A stretch of 64,000 nt of DNA from Paraburkholderia caffeinitolerans (GTDB lineage Bacteria > Pseudomonadota > Gammaproteobacteria > Burkholderiales > Burkholderiaceae), in the NCBI RefSeq assembly GCF_902859945.1, contig NZ_CADIKL010000015.1:1-64000 (forward strand). Reading direction: 5' to 3'. This document shows positions 56,961 through 64,000 of this stretch, in pieces. The stretch's first letter is position 1; every line of letters begins with the position of its first letter. The notes beneath the pieces are model-generated. The model worked only from the letters and a program-made list of their open reading frames with translations. It did not search any database and was not told the origin of the DNA. The position numbers and the translations under genes were made by a program.

Positions 56961-58481
56961 TTACTGCCGGCCGTACTGATCGTCCAGACGCACGATATCG
57001 TCTTCGCCGAGATACGAACCCGACTGCACCTCGATGATTTCGAGCGGCATCTTGCCGGGGTTTTCGAGTCGATGCGAGACGCCCAGCGGAATGTAGGCCG
57101 ATTCGTTTTCCGACACGATGAAGCGTTCGTCGCCACGCGTGACGAGTGCCGTGCCGCGCACGACGACCCAGTGCTCGGCGCGATGATGATGCATTTGCAG
57201 CGACAGGCGTGCGCCCGGTTCCACCACGATACGTTTCACCTGGAAGCGCTCGCCGCTGTCGACGCTGTCGTAGTGGCCCCACGGGCGATGCACGAGACGA
57301 TGCGTGACCGCTTCGCTGCGGCGTTGCGACTTCAGGCGCTGGACAATCTTCTTCACGTCCTGGGCGCGCGAGCGGTCGGCCACGAGCACGGCGTCGGCCG
57401 TTTCGACCACCACCAGATTCTCGGTGCCGAGGCAGGCGATCAGGCGTCCATCCGAGTGTGCGAAGGTATCGTTCGCGCCTTCGAACATGACTTCGCCCTG
57501 GGCCACGTTGCCGGCCTCATCCTTCGTAGCGACTTGCCACACGGTGTCCCACGAACCGAGATCGGTCCAGCCTGCCGCGAGCGGCACCACCACGCCGCCG
57601 GCCACGGTCGTGTCGCCCGAGAGCGGCTCCATCACGGCATAGTCGATCGAGTTGGACGGCGAGCGCGCGAATGCTTCGCTGTCCACGCGGAAGAAGTCGC
57701 CATCTTCCTTGCCGTTCTGTACGGCGGCCGAGCAGGCTTCGTAAATCTCGGGCTCGAAATGGCGAATCGCCTTGAGCCACGTGCTCGCGCGCATGATGAA
57801 GATGCCGCTGTTCCACCAGTAGCGCTGCGAAGCGACGTACTGCTGAGCGAGTTCGAAGTAGGGTTTCTCGACAAAACCGTTCAGGCGTCGTGCGCCGGCC
57901 TCGTCGTCGGCGGCGAGCGGCTCGCCCACGTGAATGTAGCCATAGCCCGTTTCGGGGCGCGTGGGCACGATGCCCATCGTCACGATCTGGCCGTTGGCCG
58001 CGTGATGCACGCCTTCGGCCACGGCGGCCTGGAAGGCTTCGAGGTCGGCGAGCGCGTGGTCCGCGGGCATCACCACCATAATGCCGTCCTGACGTTCGGC
58101 GACCACGGACAGCGCGGCGATGGTGAGCGCGGGCGCGGTGTCGCGCGCGAGCGGTTCGAGAATGAGGCGCGCTTCCTTGCCTGCCGCGCGAACCTGGTCG
58201 GCAGTGGTGAAGCGGTGTTCCTCATTGCAGACGATCATCAGCTTGTCGGCGAGGGCGACGCGTTCGGCGAGCGCGTCGAGACGGCCTGCCGTATCCGCGA
58301 GCAGCGAATGCTCGCCGACGAGGTTGATCATCTGCTTCGGGTACTGTTCGCGCGACAGTGGCCACAGCCGCGAACCCGCGCCGCCCGCAAGCACCACGGG
58401 GCAGACTTGCAGCGCATTGCGCGATTCGGCGCGCGCATCGGTTGCGCGTGCCGATGTCGTTGCGGAACCCGTATCCGTCAT
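56961..58481 (-). CDS. bceA: Mannose-1-phosphate guanylyltransferase / mannose-6-phosphate isomerase (BceA)
   Basis: 506 residues from the ATG at 58481 (GGAG upstream); a TTG at 58493 is in frame but less likely. The N-terminal nucleotidyltransferase has LAGGAGSRLWPLSREQYPKQ, the GDP-mannose pyrophosphorylase signature, plus PADHAL and FVEKPY. The C-terminal cupin-type isomerase domain has HRPWGHYDSVD and LSLQMHHHRAEHWVVV. It makes mannose-6-phosphate and GDP-mannose for exopolysaccharide. It faces away from bceB across a 514-bp AT-rich spacer. Confidence 0.93.
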   Translation of the reverse strand: MTDTGSATTSARATDARAESRNALQVCPVVLAGGAGSRLWPLSREQYPKQMINLVGEHSLLADTAGRLDALAERVALADKLMIVCNEEHRFTTADQVRAAGKEARLILEPLARDTAPALTIAALSVVAERQDGIMVVMPADHALADLEAFQAAVAEGVHHAANGQIVTMGIVPTRPETGYGYIHVGEPLAADDEAGARRLNGFVEKPYFELAQQYVASQRYWWNSGIFIMRASTWLKAIRHFEPEIYEACSAAVQNGKEDGDFFRVDSEAFARSPSNSIDYAVMEPLSGDTTVAGGVVVPLAAGWTDLGSWDTVWQVATKDEAGNVAQGEVMFEGANDTFAHSDGRLIACLGTENLVVVETADAVLVADRSRAQDVKKIVQRLKSQRRSEAVTHRLVHRPWGHYDSVDSGERFQVKRIVVEPGARLSLQMHHHRAEHWVVVRGTALVTRGDERFIVSENESAYIPLGVSHRLENPGKMPLEIIEVQSGSYLGEDDIVRLDDQYGRQ

Positions 58482-58995
58482 CTCATTCTCCAAAGGGGTT
58501 TCGGTTACGAGATTTGTAGCACGCTTAAAATCGATATAAATAGAATCGTAAAGAAGAAAACGAAAAATATTCTAATCAAATGGAAAATAATGAATCCGTC
58601 ACAATGGGCCTGAATAAAAAATCGAATAAAAATAGGGTGTCGACATCGTGGCGAATCGGGAGGCATAAAAATTAATCGGGGTCCGGTGCGTTTGATGCGG
58701 AAAATTTTGCCGCTCCGGTGGCGCCGCCGATGGCCCGGCGGGCGCGATTTCCGGCAAACGTTGCCGAAAAAATCACACAAAAAATAGACAGTTAGCAACG
58801 AAACATTTGGAGATACTTTTGGGCGTTGCGCTATCAATTTTTATCGTGCTTTATTAGGGTTTATTCGGATACGCTTCATCCGTGCCGGGCGAGCCTGGTA
58901 GCAACTTTCCCTGATTCCTGAATTTCCTGTTAGCGGCGGCCATGATGCATCGCGCGTGGCTGCGATTCCTTTTTTTCTAAACCGAGGTGCCGGAC
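58482..58995. promoter_or_regulatory. Divergent AT-rich control region between bceA and bceB
   Basis: 514 bp with no gene, markedly AT-rich at 58500-58680 and 58750-58870, unlike the genes on either side. It includes an inverted repeat CGGCAA-ACG-TTGCCG at 58752-58766 that could be a regulator site. It probably carries promoters for both polysaccharide transcripts; I could not fix a -35/-10 pair. Confidence 0.6.
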
Positions 58996-60375
58996 ATGCT
59001 GAGCGTTCTAGCGAGAATTATCGATGTTGCCGCCATCGCCGCCGGTGCCCTGGTGGCGGCTGCCTTGCACCACGGTAAATTCACCGCGCTTTCCGATATG
59101 GAGAGCGTGGCGCTCGCATTCAACTGCGTGCTCGCGATCTGGATGTTCCCGGCATTCGGCATTTACCAGTCGTGGCGCGGCAAGTCGCTCTACGTGCTGG
59201 CGGCCCGCGTGTGCGCCGCGTGGATCGCGGTGGAGTGCACCGGCATTCTGCTTTCGTTCAGCGTGCACCGCGCCGATTCGCTTTCACGCATCTGGCTCGC
59301 TTACTGGGTGGTGGCGTCGGTGGCGTTCCTGATCGTTTCGAAGACGATGGTGCATATGGTGCTGCGCGGCCTGCGCCGCGAAGGCTACAACCAGAAGGCG
59401 GTGGCCGTGGTGGGCGATCATCGCTGCTCGCGTTTCCTGATCGAGCAGATGAAGAGTCACCCCGAGGCGGGCTTTCATCCCGCGCTCGTGTTCGACGAGA
59501 ACAGCGATGCCGATGGCGATGCGCATCTGGATGGCGTGAAGGTCGAGCGCGATCTGCAGGCCACGCTCGAATACGTGCGTGAACACGGCGTGCGCGAACT
59601 GTGGCTCGCGCTGCCGATCACGAAGGAGCGCACGATTCATCGCATCGTCATGGCGCTGCGCAACGATTTCGTGAACATCCGCTTCATTCCGGACGTGCGC
59701 AGCCTGTCGTTCTTCAGTCAGCCCGTGGTGGACTTGCTGGGCGTGCCGGCCATCAACCTGGCGGCTTCGCCGGTCACGGATCTGCGTGTGCTGCCCAAGC
59801 GCGTGTTCGACATTGCGTTTGCAGGCGCGGTGCTGGTGGCGCTCGCGCCGTTGCTGGCGGCTATTTCGCTCGCCGTGAAGCTGACCTCGCACGGCCCGGT
59901 GTTTTTCAAGCAGCGCCGCAAGGGGCTCGACGGCAACGAGTTCGAGATCTACAAGTTCCGGTCGATGAAGATGCATGCGGAAGTGGCGGGGCAAATCACC
60001 CAGGCGCGCCGCAACGATCCGCGTGTCACGCGCGTGGGCGCTTTCCTGCGCCGCACGAGTCTCGACGAACTGCCGCAATTCATCAACGTGCTCAAGGGCG
60101 AGATGTCGGTGGTGGGTCCGCGCCCGCACGCGCTTGCGCACGACGACATCTACAAGGACCTCGTGCGCGGCTACATGGCTCGCTATCGCATCAAGCCGGG
60201 TATTACCGGCTGGGCACAGGTCAACGGCTATCGCGGCGAAACCGACCGCGTGGAAAAAATGCGCGACCGTGTGCGCTTCGACCTGCACTACATGCAGCAC
60301 TGGAGCTTCGGTCTCGATCTGCGGATCGTGGCGATGACCATGTGGAAAGGCTTCGCAGGCCAGAACGCATATTGA
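58996..60375 (+). CDS. bceB: Undecaprenyl-phosphate glucose phosphotransferase (BceB)
   Basis: 459 residues from the ATG at 58996 (GAGG 8 bases upstream); a GTG at 58987 is in frame. Four N-terminal membrane helices, a Rossmann-like middle domain ([18 protein letters not shown]), a fifth helix and the C-terminal bacterial sugar-transferase domain ([48 protein letters not shown]) give the polyisoprenyl-phosphate hexose-1-phosphate transferase layout. It starts the lipid-linked repeat unit at the inner membrane. Confidence 0.94.
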   Translation: MLSVLARIIDVAAIAAGALVAAALHHGKFTALSDMESVALAFNCVLAIWMFPAFGIYQSWRGKSLYVLAARVCAAWIAVECTGILLSFSVHRADSLSRIWLAYWVVASVAFLIVSKTMVHMVLRGLRREGYNQKAVAVVGDHRCSRFLIEQMKSHPEAGFHPALVFDENSDADGDAHLDGVKVERDLQATLEYVREHGVRELWLALPITKERTIHRIVMALRNDFVNIRFIPDVRSLSFFSQPVVDLLGVPAINLAASPVTDLRVLPKRVFDIAFAGAVLVALAPLLAAISLAVKLTSHGPVFFKQRRKGLDGNEFEIYKFRSMKMHAEVAGQITQARRNDPRVTRVGAFLRRTSLDELPQFINVLKGEMSVVGPRPHALAHDDIYKDLVRGYMARYRIKPGITGWAQVNGYRGETDRVEKMRDRVRFDLHYMQHWSFGLDLRIVAMTMWKGFAGQNAY

Positions 60376-60475
60376 AGCGGACCGGGCGCGCAATGTGCGC
60401 ATGCCGCGCCCATGCATTTCGCATGAATAGCGCGGCCCGGGTGGGCACCAACAGGCAATTACTTTTGAGGTGGGC

Positions 60476-61894
60476 ATGAATATAACGATCATTGGCAGCG
60501 GTTATGTGGGTCTCGTAACGGGCGCGTGCCTGGCCGACATCGGCAACGACGTGTTCTGTCTCGACGTCGACCAGCGCAAGATCGACCTGCTCAATCAAGG
60601 CGTCGTACCGATTCACGAGCCGGGCCTGCAGGAAATCATCGAGCGCAACCGGCGCGCGCGCCGGCTCACGTTCTCGACGGACGTGGAAGCGGCGGTCGCG
60701 CACGGCGACGTGCAGTTCATCGCGGTGGGCACGCCTCCCGATGAAGACGGCTCCGCCGACCTGCAATACGTGCTGGCCGCCGCGCGCAACATCGGCCGCC
60801 ATATGAAGGGCTTCAAGGTGATCGTCGATAAGTCGACGGTGCCGGTGGGCACGGCCGCGCTCGTGCGCGACGCGATTGCGTCCGAGCTGCGTAAGCGCGG
60901 TGAAGATCATATGTTCTCGGTAGTCTCGAACCCCGAGTTCCTGAAGGAAGGCGCCGCTGTGGAAGACTTCGCGCGCCCCGACCGCATCGTGCTGGGCTGC
61001 GATGAAGACGTGCCCGGCGAGCGTGCGCGCGAGCTGATGAAGCGCCTGTACGCGCCGTTCAATCGCAATCGCGAACGCACGCTCTACATGGACGTGCAAT
61101 CGGCCGAATTCACGAAGTACGCGGCCAACGCCATGCTCGCCACGCGTATCTCGTTCATGAACGAGCTCGCGAATCTGGCCGACCGCGTGGGCGCCGATAT
61201 TGAAGCGGTGCGCCGCGGCATCGGCTCCGACCCGCGCATCGGCTACGACTTCCTCTACGCAGGCTGCGGCTATGGCGGCTCGTGCTTCCCGAAGGACGTG
61301 AAGGCATTGATGCGCACTGCCGAGGATTTCGGCGAGCCGCTGCGGATCCTGAGCGCGGTGGAAGCGGTGAACGACACGCAGAAGGAAGTGCTCGCGCAGA
61401 AGATCGTCACGCGCTTCGGCTCCGACCTCACGGGCCGCACCTTCGGTCTCTGGGGCCTCGCGTTCAAGCCGAATACCGACGACATGCGCGAAGCGCCGAG
61501 CCGCACGCTGATCGCTGAACTGCTCGCGCGCGGCGCGCGCGTGGTGGCCCATGACCCGGTTGCCATTGCCGAAGCGCAGCGCGTGCTTGCGCTCGATCTG
61601 GCGAAGACGCCCGAGCAGCTCGAACGCCTCGTCTACGTGCAGGACGCGATGGAAGTCGCGAGCGGCGCGGACGCGCTGGTGGTCGCCACCGAATGGAAGG
61701 TGTTCAAGGCGCCGGACTTCGAGACGCTCAAGCAGCAACTGAAGACGCCGATCGTGTTCGACGGGCGCAACCTCTACGACCCGCCCGCGATGCAGGAGAT
61801 CGGCATCGAATATCACGCGGTGGGCCGCGCGAGCGCCACGCTATCGAGCCGTGCACGCGCCGAAGCCGCTACGCAGACGCGTGTTCCGGCATAA
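60476..61894 (+). CDS. bceC: UDP-glucose 6-dehydrogenase (BceC)
   Basis: 472 residues from the ATG at 60476; a GTG at 60470 is in frame. The NAD-binding motif [17 protein letters not shown] opens the protein. The catalytic cysteine lies in [18 protein letters not shown], and the C-terminal domain has [18 protein letters not shown]. It oxidises UDP-glucose to UDP-glucuronate for polymer synthesis. It is followed 58 bases later by bceD. Confidence 0.95.
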   Translation: MNITIIGSGYVGLVTGACLADIGNDVFCLDVDQRKIDLLNQGVVPIHEPGLQEIIERNRRARRLTFSTDVEAAVAHGDVQFIAVGTPPDEDGSADLQYVLAAARNIGRHMKGFKVIVDKSTVPVGTAALVRDAIASELRKRGEDHMFSVVSNPEFLKEGAAVEDFARPDRIVLGCDEDVPGERARELMKRLYAPFNRNRERTLYMDVQSAEFTKYAANAMLATRISFMNELANLADRVGADIEAVRRGIGSDPRIGYDFLYAGCGYGGSCFPKDVKALMRTAEDFGEPLRILSAVEAVNDTQKEVLAQKIVTRFGSDLTGRTFGLWGLAFKPNTDDMREAPSRTLIAELLARGARVVAHDPVAIAEAQRVLALDLAKTPEQLERLVYVQDAMEVASGADALVVATEWKVFKAPDFETLKQQLKTPIVFDGRNLYDPPAMQEIGIEYHAVGRASATLSSRARAEAATQTRVPA

Positions 61895-61952
61895 GCCGCA
61901 TCAAGCCCTGCGTTTGATGAAGCAATAAGCAAAACCGAGGAGCCACCGGGTC

Positions 61953-62414
61953 ATGATCAAGGACGTATTGATCGTCTGCCATGCGAATGTCTGCCGTTCG
62001 CCCGCTGCGGAGCAGCTGTTCCGCGCACGCTTTCGTGAACAAATTCGCGAGCACTCGGGAAAGCATGCGGGCGCATTTCATTCGGCGGGCCTGCGCGCTC
62101 GCAACGGCGACGACATGGACCCGGTGATGCAGCGCTTGCTCACGGAGCGCGGCGTGGAAGTGGGTGAGCATCGCTCGCGCCGCCTCACGTCGCGCCTCGT
62201 GCGCCGCGCCGACCTCGTGCTCGTGACGGAGCGCCATCAGGTGAGCGCCGTCGAGCGAATTGAGCCGTCCGCGCGCGGCAAAGTGTACGCGCTCGGTAAT
62301 TGGGAAAACTCGGATGTCGTTGATCCGCATGGCCTCGACGAGGTCGCGTATCGCGAGAGTCTGGAGTTGATGGATCGACTGGTTAAGGGATGGCTGAGCC
62401 GAATATGCCAATGA
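61953..62414 (+). CDS. bceD: Low-molecular-weight protein tyrosine phosphatase (BceD)
   Basis: 153 residues. The P-loop CHANVCRS holds the C-x5-R catalytic motif (Cys9, Arg15), with Ala where most relatives have Gly. The general-acid loop is VVDPHGLDEVAY. It dephosphorylates the C-terminal tyrosines of the BY-kinase BceF and so cycles polymer assembly. Its last 4 bases overlap the bceE ATG (ATGA). Confidence 0.93.
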   Translation: MIKDVLIVCHANVCRSPAAEQLFRARFREQIREHSGKHAGAFHSAGLRARNGDDMDPVMQRLLTERGVEVGEHRSRRLTSRLVRRADLVLVTERHQVSAVERIEPSARGKVYALGNWENSDVVDPHGLDEVAYRESLELMDRLVKGWLSRICQ

Positions 62415-63583
62415 GAAAACTCAATCTAATGACTGCTCTTGCGTTGAGCGCCTTCGTTGCTGCGTGTTCCACGGCGCCAGGCAACTACCTCGACACCTCG
62501 AACCTGAAGGAAGAGCAGAACAATCAGCCGCAGAAGCAGTACGACGTGCATCTGATTACTTCGCAGCTCGTCATGGATCAGGCGCAGGCCGCGATGAGCC
62601 AGAAGGCCCCGCTGCCGCCGAGCAAGTACGCAAACACGGCCGACTACACGTATCACATCGCGCCGCAGGACATTCTCGGCGTGACGGTCTACGACCACCC
62701 CGAGCTTTCGACGCCGCAGGGCTCGACTTTCTCGTCGGGCGGCAACACTACGCAGACGGTGGGTCAGGCGCTCACGCAGCCGTACACCAACGCGCTGCCG
62801 GGCGAGGCCGACCCATACGGGCAGACCGTGGCCAAGGACGGCACGATCTACTTCCCGTTCGTGGGCCGCGTGAAGGCGGCGGGCAAGACGCCCGGCCAGC
62901 TGCGCGATCAGCTCGCTTCGGGGCTCGGGCCGTACATCAAGAACCCGCAGGTGGACGTGCGCGTGCTCGCCTACCGCAGCCAGAAAGTGCAGGTCACCGG
63001 CGACGTGAAGACGCCGGGCCCGCTCGCGATGAGCGACGTGCCGCTTACGCTTGTCGACGCGATCACGCGCTCGGGCGGCACCACTGACGGCGCCGATATC
63101 AACCGCGTGCGCCTCACGCGCAACGGCAAGCTCTACGTGCTCGATGCGAACGCCTTGCTCGACGGCGGCGACACGACCCAGAACGTGGTGCTGCAGGACG
63201 GTGACATTGTCAACATCCCGGACCGCAACGACAGTCGCGTGTTCGTGATGGGCGAAGTGAAGACGCCGACCCAGACCACGCTCGTGCGCGGCAAGCTCAC
63301 CATTGCCGACGCGCTCACGACGGCCGGCGGCATTCTCGACACCGATGCGAACCCGCGCCAGATCTTCGTGATGCGCGGCATGAAAGACAACCCAACCCAG
63401 CCGGAGATTTACCGACTCGATATGACCAAGCCCGACGCGATCATGCTGTCGTCGCAATTCCAGCTCAAGCCGCTGGATGTCGTGTACGTCGGCACCGCCG
63501 CCTCGGCCACCTTCAACCGTGTGTTGCAGCAGGTATTGCCGACCATCCAGACGGTCTTCTACCTGAAGCAGCTCACGCGCTAA
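62411..63583 (+). CDS. bceE: Outer-membrane polysaccharide export lipoprotein (BceE, Wza family)
   Basis: 390 residues from the ATG at 62411. ATG codons at 62390 and 62405 are in frame, but 62411 puts the lipobox at the end of the normal signal (SAFVAAC) and overlaps the bceD stop. The poly-export domain (YTYHIAPQDILGVTVYDHPELS, KDGTIYFPFVGRVKAAGKT) and two SLBB repeats (VQVTGDVKTPGPLAM and VFVMGEVKTPTQ) give the Wza layout. It forms the outer-membrane export channel with BceF. Confidence 0.94.
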   Translation: MRKLNLMTALALSAFVAACSTAPGNYLDTSNLKEEQNNQPQKQYDVHLITSQLVMDQAQAAMSQKAPLPPSKYANTADYTYHIAPQDILGVTVYDHPELSTPQGSTFSSGGNTTQTVGQALTQPYTNALPGEADPYGQTVAKDGTIYFPFVGRVKAAGKTPGQLRDQLASGLGPYIKNPQVDVRVLAYRSQKVQVTGDVKTPGPLAMSDVPLTLVDAITRSGGTTDGADINRVRLTRNGKLYVLDANALLDGGDTTQNVVLQDGDIVNIPDRNDSRVFVMGEVKTPTQTTLVRGKLTIADALTTAGGILDTDANPRQIFVMRGMKDNPTQPEIYRLDMTKPDAIMLSSQFQLKPLDVVYVGTAASATFNRVLQQVLPTIQTVFYLKQLTR

Positions 63584-63634
63584 AAGCGCGCGAGCCATCT
63601 TTTCTCGCAACATGAATCAAAACGGGATCGAATC

Positions 63635-64000
63635 GTGAGTACGCAACAAGTCATCAGTCAGCCGGCCCCGGCGGCCCGCACAGAGGAAGAGGACGTCGTC
63701 CTCGGTCAGTTGCTGCGCGTCATTTTCGACGACATCGGCTGGCTCGTCATGATCGCGGCAGTGGTAATTGGCGCTGCCGTGTTCTATTGCTTCGTGGCCA
63801 AGCCGGTTTATACGGCCGACACGCAGGTCCGCGTCGAGCAGCAGGACTACACGTCCCAGGCGCTCACGCAGACGCAGTCCGGCGCGAACGTCACGAGCGG
63901 CCAGCAGGGTAGCCTGCCGACCGACGCCGAAATCCAGATGATCCAGAGCCGCAGCGTGCTCGAGCCGGTCGTCAAGCAGTTCAAGCTGAACTTCTCGGCC
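63635..64000 (+). CDS. bceF: Tyrosine autokinase / chain-length determinant BceF (BY-kinase), C-terminus cut by window edge
   Basis: The first 122 residues are present, from a GTG at 63635; the only nearby ATG (63612) stops within 8 codons. The N-terminal Wzz-type part shows VVLGQLLRVIFDDIGWLVMI, one transmembrane helix (about 36-55), AKPVYTADTQVRVEQQ and TDAEIQMIQSRSVLEPVV. The kinase domain lies beyond the right edge. It should pair with BceE and be dephosphorylated by BceD. Confidence 0.9.
   Translation, partial: MSTQQVISQPAPAARTEEEDVVLGQLLRVIFDDIGWLVMIAAVVIGAAVFYCFVAKPVYTADTQVRVEQQDYTSQALTQTQSGANVTSGQQGSLPTDAEIQMIQSRSVLEPVVKQFKLNFSA

Overview
The window is GC-rich, densely coded DNA that looks like a chromosome or large replicon of the Burkholderia/Paraburkholderia/Caballeronia group (Betaproteobacteria). 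The basis is the base composition, a complete Liv branched-chain amino-acid operon, and an exopolysaccharide block whose gene content matches the cepacian bce-I cluster (bceA to bceF). The genus is an inference; no rRNA or tRNA gene is present to settle it.

Region 1 (1-40674) is a type VI secretion system (T6SS) locus with accessory genes. A membrane Ser/Thr kinase (minus, cut by the left edge) is divergent from a three-gene cassette: a CHAT (caspase-like) TPR protein, a TpsB outer-membrane transporter and a 2356-residue filamentous-haemagglutinin-like TpsA exoprotein. Three minus-strand genes follow: an unrecognised lower-GC gene, a PP2C phosphatase and a weakly sigma-like protein. The T6SS core then runs on the plus strand: tssA-tssB-tssC-hcp-tagJ-tssE-tssF-tssG-tssH(clpV)-DUF4280 PAAR-like-vgrG-tagH(fha)-tssK-tssL-tssM-tagF. 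It ends with an OmpA-like protein and an HExxH metallopeptidase-like protein. The order resembles the Pseudomonas aeruginosa H1-T6SS, but no tssJ is seen where it would be expected, between tagH and tssK. Kinase, phosphatase, FHA protein and TagF together suggest post-translational control by threonine phosphorylation.

Region 2 (40714-46500) holds a SAM methyltransferase, a class V aminotransferase, a hotdog thioesterase and a minus-strand ABC importer of the COG2984/4120/1101 type. Region 3 (46501-52490) is an AT-rich spacer, then livK-livH-livM-livG-livF ending in a strong terminator.

Region 4 (52687-56614) contains small envelope-type proteins (DUF4337, a signal-peptide protein with a repeat tract, DUF2501), a gene-poor stretch with two strong hairpins, and a protein with a truncated IS5-type transposase N-terminus joined to an unrelated C-terminus. 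Region 5 (56961-64000) is the exopolysaccharide block: bceA on the minus strand, divergent from bceB-bceC-bceD-bceE-bceF, with bceF cut by the right edge.

The less ordinary parts are the CHAT-TpsB-TpsA cassette inside a T6SS locus, the lower-GC orphan gene beside it, the apparent absence of tssJ, and several strong inverted repeats (1811-1826, 39705-39732, 54904-55024). No CRISPR array, tRNA, rRNA or intact insertion sequence was seen.
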